Both the position numbers and the translations under genes were made by a program. From NCBI GenBank assembly GCA_001791465.1, contig MGER01000060.1:7102-15281 (forward strand): a stretch of DNA of 8,180 nucleotides, given 5' to 3'. Below the pieces are notes generated by a model. It did not search any database, was not told the DNA's origin, and saw only the letters and a list, made by a program, of their open reading frames with translations. This document shows, piece after piece, positions 1-4,923 of this stretch. Source of the DNA: Candidatus Uhrbacteria bacterium RIFCSPLOWO2_02_FULL_49_11 (GTDB lineage Bacteria; Patescibacteriota; Patescibacteriia; 2-02-FULL-49-11). The first letter of the stretch is position 1. The number at the start of each line of letters is the position of its first letter.

Positions 1-158
1 AAATTCGCATCTTTGCCAACCCCGACCGCATTGATGACTGGGCTGCACAGAAGCTGGCGCGCGACATCGCCAATAAAATTGAGACGGAATTGAAGTATCC
101 CGGTGAGATACGCGTGACGCTCATCAGGGAACGAAGGGTCATAGAGTACGCGAGATAA
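1..158 (+). CDS. rny: Ribonuclease Y, C-terminal end (partial)
   Basis: Only the last 51 codons are present, read from position 3 to a TAA at 156-158. The visible sequence has the C-terminal signature of RNase Y: an aspartate-containing stretch (NPDRIDDWAAQKLARDIANK), then a YPGEIRVTLIRE strand and the terminal VIEYAR. RNase Y is a membrane-anchored endoribonuclease that starts mRNA decay in many bacteria lacking RNase E. Its HD catalytic domain, KH domain and membrane anchor would lie upstream of the window. The next gene starts one base after the stop, so the two are almost certainly co-transcribed. The same rny-ymdB order is known in Firmicutes, which supports the call. The identification rests on the tail and the neighbour only. 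Confidence 0.9.
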   Translation, partial: IRIFANPDRIDDWAAQKLARDIANKIETELKYPGEIRVTLIRERRVIEYAR

Positions 159-159
159 T

Positions 160-957
160 ATGAAAATATTGTTCTTCGGTGACATTGTAGGGAAACTTGG
201 GAGAAAGGCGCTCGCCATGGTGATCACTGAAGCGCGTGAAAGCGTGCGGCCTGATGCGATTATCGTGAACGGGGAAAATCTCGCGCACGGCATGGGCATT
301 ACGCGCAAAACCCTGGCTGAAATCCTTGAGCTTAACATTGACGTGGTCACGAGCGGGAATCATATCAGCGACAAAGACGAGTTCACCGCTATTCTCACCG
401 AACGCGAGAGCCGCGTGATTCGCCCTGCAAATTACCCTCCCGGCGTGCCCGGCTCAGGCGTCTGCACCATCCCCGTGGGATCAAGGAATCTCACGGTGAT
501 TAACCTCATGGGCCGTATATTTATGTCAGAGCACCTTGATTGCCCCTTCCGCACCCTTGATACGCTCCTCCAAAGCCCCGAGGTGAAACAATCAAACGCC
601 ATTATCGTTGACTTCCACGCAGAAGCGACTTCGGAGAAAACCGCGCTAGGATGGTACGCGGACGGGCGCGTATCGGCCATCTTAGGCACGCATACCCATG
701 TCCCCACCGCGGACGCGCGGGTGCTCACAGAGGGCACCGCTTACGTCTCGGATGTGGGTATGGCAGGAGGCAGGGACGGGGTCATAGGGGTTGAGCGGCA
801 AGGACCTTTGAAAGGATTTCTGACTCAGCTCTCCACAAAATTCGAAGTGCTTGAGTCAGGCGTGGCACAGGTCAATGCGGTGCTCATAGACATCGATCCT
901 GAAAGCCGCCACGCCACTGCCATACAAAGGTTTGATAGAGAGGTCTCAATAGTGTAA
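160..957 (+). CDS. ymdB: YmdB-family metallophosphoesterase (TIGR00282 type)
   Basis: This 265-residue protein matches the family length of about 260. YmdB of Bacillus subtilis is a dinuclear-metal phosphodiesterase that hydrolyses 2',3'-cyclic nucleotides and affects RNase Y-dependent RNA levels and multicellular behaviour. The metal ligands are visible and correctly spaced: D8 in FFGD, E39 and N40 in VNGEN, N67 and H68 in SGNH, H153 in VDFHAEATSEK, and H178 and H180 in GTHTHVPT. The family motif SDVGM is at residues 197-201. No signal peptide or membrane segment is seen, so it should be cytoplasmic. The ATG lies one base after the rny stop, with no clear Shine-Dalgarno sequence, which suggests translational coupling. 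All ligands are intact, so it is probably active. Its substrate in this organism is inferred from the family. Confidence 0.95.
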   Translation: MKILFFGDIVGKLGRKALAMVITEARESVRPDAIIVNGENLAHGMGITRKTLAEILELNIDVVTSGNHISDKDEFTAILTERESRVIRPANYPPGVPGSGVCTIPVGSRNLTVINLMGRIFMSEHLDCPFRTLDTLLQSPEVKQSNAIIVDFHAEATSEKTALGWYADGRVSAILGTHTHVPTADARVLTEGTAYVSDVGMAGGRDGVIGVERQGPLKGFLTQLSTKFEVLESGVAQVNAVLIDIDPESRHATAIQRFDREVSIV

Positions 958-1064
958 ACTAGAAGCGACTTCACGCAGCCGGAACGCCATTATATGTAAA
1001 AGGTCGATCTTAGCTTATGGCGTGGACTCGCGTGTCATAAAGCGTAAACAAGTTTTATACATAT

Positions 1065-1340
1065 ATGAACAAAGCAGAACTCATAGAAACCATCACGCAA
1101 AAAACAACACTCGCCCGCAAAGATGTGGAAGCAGTCCTTGATGCGTTTGAAGAAACCACTATTGCCACGCTCAAAAGCGGCGGCGAGGTGACCCTCACTG
1201 GTTTCGGCACTTTCATGACCAAGCGCCGCGAAGCCCGCATGGGCGTCAATCCTCAGCATCCCACCGAGCGGATCCAGATCCCTGCGGTCACGGTCCCGAA
1301 ATTCAAAGCAGGAAAAAATTTGAAAGAAGCGCTGAAATAA
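1065..1340 (+). CDS. hup: HU-family DNA-binding protein
   Basis: The 91-residue product has the full HU/IHF fold: N-terminal helices (MNKAELIETI and KDVEAVLDAFEE), the GGEVTLTGFGTF segment, the beta-arm (residues 54-75) and the C-terminal VPKFKAGKNLKEALK. HU is a dimeric nucleoid protein that bends DNA with the proline at the arm tip; that NP is present (GVNPQHP). The arm differs from the common GRNPQTGE form: the arginine is valine and the TG is HP, so one basic contact is missing. It could equally be filed as a generic HU/IHF-like protein, and the symbol is generic. No Shine-Dalgarno sequence is visible before the ATG. The 107 bases upstream (958-1064) contain no gene and no promoter I can call firmly. 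A terminator follows at 1464-1494, after an intervening repeat element. Confidence 0.95.
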   Translation: MNKAELIETITQKTTLARKDVEAVLDAFEETTIATLKSGGEVTLTGFGTFMTKRREARMGVNPQHPTERIQIPAVTVPKFKAGKNLKEALK

Positions 1341-1356
1341 CATTGAAAATTATTCT

Positions 1357-1460
1357 CAGACGCCGTAAAAAAATAACATATCCCGCCATATACGGCGTAC
1401 GCCAGTAAAATAAGGACAAGCCCTTGAAACAAGTGAAATGTTATTTTTTTAAGCGCCCTC
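1357..1460. repeat. Dispersed ~104 bp element with terminal inverted repeats, copy 1
   Basis: The left end (1357-1379) and right end (1438-1460) are inverted repeats. The shared core is TAAAAAAATAACAT, flanked outward by a GC-rich GCGC/CGCC block that matches only loosely here. The middle contains the 10-base palindrome GGCGTACGCC (1394-1403) and GACAAGCCC (1415-1423). A second copy at 4825-4923 shares the ends and several interior blocks in the same order. It lies in the spacer after the HU stop and before the hup terminator. No coding potential is seen: the A/T runs differ in length between copies, which shifts any reading frame. It resembles a MITE or REP-type non-autonomous element; no transposase is in the window. 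Confidence 0.75.
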
Positions 1461-1463
1461 ACG

Positions 1464-1494
1464 AGAAATCCGCCCCACGTGCGGATTTCTTATT
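1464..1494 (+). terminator. Rho-independent-type terminator after hup
   Basis: A perfect 10 bp stem, AGAAATCCGC (1464-1473) with GCGGATTTCT (1481-1490), closes a 7-base loop and runs into a short T-rich stretch (TTATT). Part of the T tract is inside the stem. It should end transcripts from hup. The -35 box of the next promoter overlaps its last bases. Confidence 0.7.
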
Positions 1495-1521
1495 GTGAAT
1501 ATCCCAAGAAAATGATATACT
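1493..1521 (+). promoter_or_regulatory. Sigma70-type promoter for the SpoIID/LytB gene
   Basis: TTGTGA (1493-1498) and TATACT (1516-1521) are separated by 17 bases, close to the TTGACA/TATAAT consensus. The predicted transcription start is near 1528, about 40 bases before the ATG at 1569. No other promoter of this quality lies between the hup terminator and the gene. Confidence 0.65.
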
Positions 1522-1531
1522 ATCGCCAGAT

Positions 1532-1555
1532 AGACTGATTGGTTCAGTCTTTTTT
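1532..1555 (+). promoter_or_regulatory. Terminator-like hairpin in the 5' leader of the SpoIID/LytB gene
   Basis: AGACTGA (1532-1538) pairs perfectly with TCAGTCT (1544-1550) over a 5-base loop and is followed by a run of T. It begins only about 4 bases after the predicted transcription start and ends 13 bases before the ATG. A complete terminator in this place could attenuate transcription, cap and stabilise the mRNA 5' end, or stop antisense or read-through transcription. The 3D-domain gene has a similar arrangement. Confidence 0.6.
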
Positions 1556-1568
1556 CATCTTAAATCGT

Positions 1569-2978
1569 ATGAAAAAGGTATTCACTACACTTTCCATAAT
1601 AATCACCACGGGAGTAGTGATCATGACCGGGTTCTATGGTTCTTCCGTACGCGCGGCGCAACCGACCGCGCTCGTGACCAATGCGGGCGCGAGCGTTATC
1701 CACCTCGTTCCTGAACAAGAAAAAAAACTTGCCTTCCAATTTTTAAATACCGGCACTGCCACCTGGCGCTCAAGCGGCGCCTCTCCTATTCGTTTCCGGT
1801 TCAAGGGGTTCGGCGCATCCTTTTTTCACTCATCCTGGGTATCCCAAGAAATACCGACACGGCTTTCAGAGCCTGCAGTGAAGCCTGGCGAGATCGGAAC
1901 CTTTATGGTAACCGTGCAAGCGCCTCCTGCGGAAGGCTATTACCTGATCGCGCCTTATCTCCTCTTGGGATCCGCGCCAGTACTCCATGACCGCATTGAG
2001 CTCGACATGCAGGTGGAAATTCCGCGGCCAAAATCCGCTCCTCAGCCCTCCTCCTCCTCCGCGAGTGAAGCGGCCAGCGCCTCCGGCGGCTTTGTCGCGG
2101 GAATGTCCACTGCCCCGCTTCTTGACCGCGAACCCACTATCCGCGTCGGCCTTTTTGTGGCAGATGCGCCAGTCACGATTGCGGCAGAAAGCACGATGTC
2201 CCTCACTTCAGGTGGAGTGCTCCTCGAAACCGTTGGCCCCGGAACTTTCGTGACCGTAACCGGCAACAGTGCGCGTTTCACCTATACCCTGCCGAACGGC
2301 GTCACGCGGGAAACCTCTGCCTCCCTGCGCTTTGATGCATTGGGCGGCATCCTTGACATCCCGAGCCTTGAGCAACGCGCAGAATGGAATAAAAATATTA
2401 ACGATAACCGTTTCCGCGGCATCCTCGAGCTTTATTACGCCGACAACACCCAGCGCTACTGGATAGTGAATGAATTACCCATGGAGCAATATCTCAAAGG
2501 CCTTGCAGAAACATCGCAAGGCGCGCCGCCGGAATACCATAAAGCATTGAGCATTGCCACGCGCACCTATGCCCTTTACCATTGGTACGCGAAAAATAAG
2601 CATGGCGGGCATTTCGACGTAGACGCGAAATACGACCAGGTCTATCGCGGCTATGGAGCGGAACAGCGCCTCACTGACTTTGAGAAAGCGATAGAAGCCA
2701 CCCGCGGCATTGTGGCGACCATAGGAGATGATGTCGTCGTAACGCCTTATTTTTCGCAATCCGACGGCCGCACGCGCGCATGGTCAGAGGTCTGGAGCGG
2801 AAATAAACCGCACCTGGTATCCGTGCCTGTCCCTTGGGATCAAGGAAGAGCGCTCTATGGCCACGGAGTGGGGATGTCCAATATGGGCGCCGCCGCCATG
2901 GCGCGGGAGGGGAAAACTTTTGAAGAAATACTTAAGTACTTCTACACCGGCATCACTCTCCGGAAAGCGTACGAATAA
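1569..2978 (+). CDS. Secreted SpoIID/LytB-domain wall protein with N-terminal Ig-like domain
   Basis: The product has 469 residues. A signal peptide is clear: MKK, a hydrophobic stretch (residues 4-25), then a likely cut near VRAA-QPT (about residue 30). Residues 45-150 look like an Ig-like domain of the NBR1 central-domain type (FQFLNTGTATWRSSG, then alternating beta strands). A Pro/Ser/Ala linker covers 153-175. Residues 190-469 match SpoIID/LytB: the IRVGLF strand, NELPMEQYLKGLAE, the ALSIATRTYAL helix (326-336), YDQVYRG, and GHGVGMSNMGA (431-441). E314 sits where SpoIID keeps its catalytic glutamate. SpoIID is a lytic transglycosylase acting on denuded peptidoglycan and LytB enhances an amidase, so a role in wall remodelling outside the membrane is likely. 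An in-frame TTG at 1539 lies inside the leader hairpin and would spoil the signal peptide, so I chose the ATG at 1569. No Shine-Dalgarno sequence is visible. Confidence 0.88.
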   Translation: MKKVFTTLSIIITTGVVIMTGFYGSSVRAAQPTALVTNAGASVIHLVPEQEKKLAFQFLNTGTATWRSSGASPIRFRFKGFGASFFHSSWVSQEIPTRLSEPAVKPGEIGTFMVTVQAPPAEGYYLIAPYLLLGSAPVLHDRIELDMQVEIPRPKSAPQPSSSSASEAASASGGFVAGMSTAPLLDREPTIRVGLFVADAPVTIAAESTMSLTSGGVLLETVGPGTFVTVTGNSARFTYTLPNGVTRETSASLRFDALGGILDIPSLEQRAEWNKNINDNRFRGILELYYADNTQRYWIVNELPMEQYLKGLAETSQGAPPEYHKALSIATRTYALYHWYAKNKHGGHFDVDAKYDQVYRGYGAEQRLTDFEKAIEATRGIVATIGDDVVVTPYFSQSDGRTRAWSEVWSGNKPHLVSVPVPWDQGRALYGHGVGMSNMGAAAMAREGKTFEEILKYFYTGITLRKAYE

Positions 2979-3008
2979 TCTTTGGTTTAATCGAGACTAA
3001 ATTGTAGC

Positions 3009-3027
3009 GTGGCAGTTCATCTGCCAC
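3009..3027. repeat. Short REP-like hairpin
   Basis: GTGGCAG (3009-3015) and CTGCCAC (3021-3027) form a perfect 7 bp stem over the loop TTCAT. There is no T-run, so it is not a terminator by itself. Its compact palindromic form is like the REP sequences scattered between genes in many genomes, but only one copy is present here, so the repeat status is inferred. Confidence 0.4.
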
Positions 3028-3038
3028 CAACGAATCAC

Positions 3039-3064
3039 AAAGAGCGGGAGGAGCCCCGCTCTTT
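3039..3064. terminator. Bidirectional terminator between the SpoIID/LytB gene and tRNA-Cys
   Basis: AAAGAGCGGG (3039-3048) pairs with CCCGCTCTTT (3055-3064) as a perfect 10 bp stem over a 6-base loop. The A-run on one side and the T-run on the other let it work on both strands. It lies 60 bases after the SpoIID/LytB stop (+) and 12 bases beyond the tRNA-Cys 3' end (-), so it probably ends both convergent transcripts. Confidence 0.8.
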
Positions 3065-3075
3065 AATTATTCTAA

Positions 3076-3149
3076 AGGCCTAGGCCGGATTCGAACCGGC
3101 GCATCGCGGTTTTGCAGACCGCTGCGTTAACCAACTTCGCCACTAGGCC
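3076..3149 (-). tRNA. tRNA-Cys (anticodon GCA)
   Basis: On the minus strand the 74 bases fold as a full cloverleaf. The acceptor stem GGCCTAG pairs with CTAGGCC, and the D arm follows. The anticodon stem GCGGT/ACCGC encloses the loop CTGCAAA with anticodon GCA (plus-strand 3113-3115). The T arm GCCGG-TTCGAAT-CCGGC is perfect. The unpaired discriminator base is U, which is the identity base expected for tRNA-Cys. The 3' CCA is not encoded, so it must be added by CCA-adding enzyme. No convincing promoter is visible directly upstream; it may be transcribed through the structured region at 3150-3276. Confidence 0.97.
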
Positions 3150-3185
3150 ACAAATTTTAATAGGTTGCAGAACCCCGCCTGTCCT

Positions 3186-3276
3186 GGGCAGCTTTTTGAG
3201 ATCTATTACAATTTTACTATTGAAGCTGCCCGCCGAAGGCCCCTGACTGGCCTTCGACCCACTTGGCTACCAGGCC
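3186..3276 (-). other. Structured tRNA-like stretch upstream of tRNA-Cys (possible decayed tRNA)
   Basis: Read on the minus strand from 3276, the sequence starts like a tRNA: GGCCTGG, TA, then a D-arm-like GCC-AAGTGGGTCGAA-GGC. About 16 of the first 19 positions match the start of the neighbouring tRNA-Cys. An 8 bp stem with a 7-base loop follows (CGAAGGCC at 3234-3241 with GGCCTTCG at 3249-3256). Then comes a 9 bp stem with a 28-base loop (GGGCAGCTT at 3186-3194 with AAGCTGCCC at 3223-3231). There is no T arm and no full acceptor partner, and the 8 bp stem competes with the D arm. It could be a tRNA remnant, an unrelated small RNA, or leader structure. I cannot assign an amino acid. Confidence 0.35.
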
Positions 3277-3277
3277 G

Positions 3278-3310
3278 AAAAAATATAGTAGCAGGACTAT
3301 TGCTACTATA
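3278..3310 (-). terminator. Rho-independent terminator after the 3D-domain gene
   Basis: On the minus strand a perfect 10 bp stem, TATAGTAGCA (plus positions 3301-3310) with TGCTACTATA (3284-3293), over a 7-base loop, is followed directly by six T residues (3278-3283 read in reverse). It lies about 40 bases past the 3D-gene stop. Confidence 0.8.
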
Positions 3311-3347
3311 CCAGACTACCTGTGATCACTCAATAAGTTTCCTCCTC

Positions 3348-3887
3348 CTATTCGTACACTTCAATGGTCGCAACCTTTGCGCCAAACTGCAATGCCTCTT
3401 CACGCGTAGTCATCCATATATCCACGCGGTCGGAAAACCGCGGGTGCATGCGATCCGTGACATAAAACACTTTGTCGCCGAATAAATCGGGGATGCGCAC
3501 GCGCGTGCCAAAGGTGAGGAAATTCGCGGCGATGATGCCGTCCTTTACCCGCGTACCCGATGCGGTCGTCCAAGGGTCGCCGTCCGTCTGATCAACGGTT
3601 GAGGAATAAGCGGTGATAACCACTCTATGCGTTGCGCTCAACGCCCACGCCTCTGTCTGCGGCAAGGACTGGGACGGATAAGCATCCGCGGCAGATTTAT
3701 GAAATCCTTGCAGATCTTCATATTCCGCCCATGAAAGAGATGCGGAATCTTTAACCCGACTACCCGCATTCTGGCTACCCTCTATCTCCCCTGCAGACGC
3801 CACGCTTGAGTGCGGAAACGCCATTAGTTCAAAAAGCAATACGCTTATGGCTATTACTGGAATGTGTCTATTGAGCCTGTGTTTCAT
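3348..3887 (-). CDS. Secreted 3D-domain protein (putative peptidoglycan-active)
   Basis: The product has 179 residues. Residues 1-32 form a signal peptide (MKHRLNRH, hydrophobic core 9-24, likely cut near VASA). Residues 33-85 are a polar region. The 3D domain covers 88-178: ITAYSSTVDQTDG, TASGTRVKDG, AANFLTFGTRVRIP, FYVTDRMH and RVDIWM. The family takes its name from three aspartates and is shared by the catalytic domain of lytic transglycosylase MltA and by YocH/YabE-type wall proteins. D145 and D156 fit two of them, but the AVDP position is AANF (N122). The domain identity is firm; enzymatic activity is not. The gene ends in TAG. The start has no Shine-Dalgarno sequence, and a terminator-like hairpin lies 15 bases upstream. 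With the SpoIID/LytB gene it makes two secreted wall-type proteins converging on tRNA-Cys. Confidence 0.88.
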   Translation of the reverse strand: MKHRLNRHIPVIAISVLLFELMAFPHSSVASAGEIEGSQNAGSRVKDSASLSWAEYEDLQGFHKSAADAYPSQSLPQTEAWALSATHRVVITAYSSTVDQTDGDPWTTASGTRVKDGIIAANFLTFGTRVRIPDLFGDKVFYVTDRMHPRFSDRVDIWMTTREEALQFGAKVATIEVYE

Positions 3888-3901
3888 AAAATTTAGGTAA
3901 C

Positions 3902-3924
3902 AAAAAAAGACCTTACGATCTTTT
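3902..3924 (-). promoter_or_regulatory. Terminator-like hairpin between the PH-domain gene and the 3D gene
   Basis: On the minus strand AAAGATC-GTAA-GGTCTTT (7 bp, one G-U pair) runs into seven T residues. It lies about 50 bases past the PH-gene stop and 15 bases before the 3D-gene ATG. As a terminator it would end the ruvB-side operon. However, no promoter fits in the 15 bases left before the 3D gene, so transcripts for that gene must pass through it. It may be an attenuator. Confidence 0.6.
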
Positions 3925-3938
3925 ACAAAAATTGATAA

Positions 3939-3967
3939 ATTATGACGAACGCGCTAGTCTACCAGAA
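3939..3967 (-). promoter_or_regulatory. Candidate promoter for the 3D-domain gene
   Basis: On the minus strand CATAAT (3939-3944) is one base from the -10 consensus. It is preceded at 17 bases by TTCTGG (3962-3967), a poor -35. The start would fall near 3932, placing the hairpin at 3902-3924 inside the 5' leader. The weak -35 keeps this tentative. Confidence 0.35.
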
Positions 3968-3975
3968 ACCGCGCA

Positions 3976-4536
3976 TTATGTCAAGGGTTCGAGGCTCACC
4001 ATAGGATGCGCATGCTTATCGCGTTCTACCAGTTCTGTAATACGTAAAGCGACCTGGGTCGGGTGCGGCACCTGCTCGAAAAGGAACCGCTGCATTTCTG
4101 CCGCAGACTGTATGGACACGTCGCCATAGTCAAGAAAGGTGCCGAAAAATCCCTGCTGCGAAGAAGACACATCCTGCACCCGAAAAAGCTTTTGTTCCGA
4201 TATGCGGCGGTTAAAAAGCCCCATTTGCTCGATATTGATAATCCGCCTATTGGTCACAATCCATACGTCAAGATAATAGTCGATGAATGCGCGGTAAAAA
4301 AAGAGCCATACATAAAACTCATATAGGTATACCAATAATGTGGACAGAATCACCCGTATCTCATCGTCAAAAAAAGTAGGCAGATTGCGCTGTAGGAGAT
4401 ACCACGCAAGCAGCGGCAATCCTGCAAACACTACGAACATAACAACCTCGCGGAGGATAATGAATATGTGCCTCCTCAGGAGCAGCACCACCTCTTCATC
4501 GGGCGCCTGGTTCGGGAGATGATGGATGTTCAGCAT
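3976..4536 (-). CDS. PH-domain (YdbS/bPH2-like) membrane protein
   Basis: This 186-residue protein has two membrane segments near residues 24-48 and 62-86, followed by a bacterial PH domain (about 89-166). The domain shows the usual pattern of this family: DVWIVTNRRIINIEQ, then GLFNRRISEQKLFRVQDVSSSQQGFFGTFLDYGDVSIQSA. That pattern is a conserved NRRI/ISEQ strand pair, the DV helix start and the G-x-FLDYG-V-I strand. Such proteins are common in bacteria and their function is largely unknown; membrane or wall stress roles have been proposed for some. The start lies 3 bases after the stop of the small membrane protein upstream, so the two are probably co-translated and may interact. No Shine-Dalgarno sequence is present. 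The last ~20 residues are polar and without recognisable features. Confidence 0.85.
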   Translation of the reverse strand: MLNIHHLPNQAPDEEVVLLLRRHIFIILREVVMFVVFAGLPLLAWYLLQRNLPTFFDDEIRVILSTLLVYLYEFYVWLFFYRAFIDYYLDVWIVTNRRIINIEQMGLFNRRISEQKLFRVQDVSSSQQGFFGTFLDYGDVSIQSAAEMQRFLFEQVPHPTQVALRITELVERDKHAHPMVSLEPLT

Positions 4537-4539
4537 AGA

Positions 4540-4788
4540 TTAATATACGACGGACGTGAGTGAAGAAAATATATTGATCGTCTGGGACCAGTCAACCGTA
4601 TTGATAAATTGGACCGCTGAAGTGAGAAGAAATGCGGATATCACAACATAGAGCGACAGGGTGAGGAAATTGAAAAACGTCGTCTGGCCGAACCGCAGCG
4701 CATGATACACGAGGAAAAAGCTCATGATGAGGAACCCGAGCGCTAGGATACTGTAAATAATCAAAAAAATAACAATGGGTATTTCCAT
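4540..4788 (-). CDS. Small two-helix membrane protein, function unknown
   Basis: The 82-residue product is mostly hydrophobic. One helix spans about residues 5-30 (IVIFLIIYSILALGFLIMSF) and a second 39-63 (FNFLTLSLYVVISAFLLTSA). They are joined by a short HALRFGQTT loop and followed by a polar tail with two tryptophan-free ends except for W67. I recognise no family. It is called a gene because it fills the space between the dispersed repeat and the PH-domain gene, has a coherent helix-loop-helix pattern, and ends 3 bases before the next start. A membrane-partner role for the PH protein is inferred from this spacing. An overlapping frame (4592-4855, minus) is less plausible. Confidence 0.7.
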   Translation of the reverse strand: MEIPIVIFLIIYSILALGFLIMSFFLVYHALRFGQTTFFNFLTLSLYVVISAFLLTSAVQFINTVDWSQTINIFSSLTSVVY

Positions 4789-4824
4789 ATAATTTCTTTA
4801 GACGAGCCCCTGTGCCGCACCCTT

Positions 4825-4923
4825 GGGCGCCGTAAAAAATAACATATTTAGCCATTTAAAACCGTACGTCATAAAGACAAGACAAGCCCACGGGTAAAAT
4901 AAAATGTTATTTTTTAAGCGCCC
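4825..4923. repeat. Dispersed ~104 bp element with terminal inverted repeats, copy 2
   Basis: The left end GGGCGCCGTAAAAAATAACAT (4825-4845) and the inverted right end (4904-4923) match except for a 1-base length difference and one substitution. The interior shares GCCAT, CGTAC, TAAA and GACAAGCCC with copy 1 (1357-1460), in the same order. A 9-base CCCTTGGGC lies at both borders (4820-4828 and 4921-4929), either as a target duplication or as an extension of the repeat, since it is itself nearly palindromic. The right end overlaps ruvB: the codons for the last residues (KGA) and the TAA stop lie in the terminal repeat. Confidence 0.75.

Noticed and set aside
1056..1061. TATACA as a -10 box for hup.
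   Set aside because: It ends only 3 bases before the ATG, too close for transcription to start at or before the codon, and there is no -35 at the right distance.
1539..1568. TTG start extending the SpoIID/LytB gene by ten residues.
   Set aside because: It lies inside the leader hairpin and places polar residues before a clean MKK signal peptide.
1569..2978. Evidence for sporulation from the SpoIID domain.
   Set aside because: The SpoIID/LytB domain is widespread in non-spore-formers, and no other sporulation gene is present.
3234..3256. A stem with a 7-base loop that reads UCA at the anticodon position, together with no TGA stops in the window, hinting at UGA recoding or tRNA-Sec.
   Set aside because: No gene here has an in-frame TGA, the rest of the cloverleaf is missing, and twelve stops (ten TAA, two TAG) are too few to exclude chance.
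3341..3346. Strong AGGAGG on the minus strand right after the 3D-gene stop.
   Set aside because: Only reading frames of 5-7 codons follow before stops and the terminator, so no gene is supported.
4592..4855. Minus-strand frame with a P-loop-like GAQGCGTGARLKK start.
   Set aside because: It begins inside the repeat element, overlaps the better membrane-protein frame, and loses any family resemblance after the first 20 residues. Copy 1 of the repeat shifts the frame.
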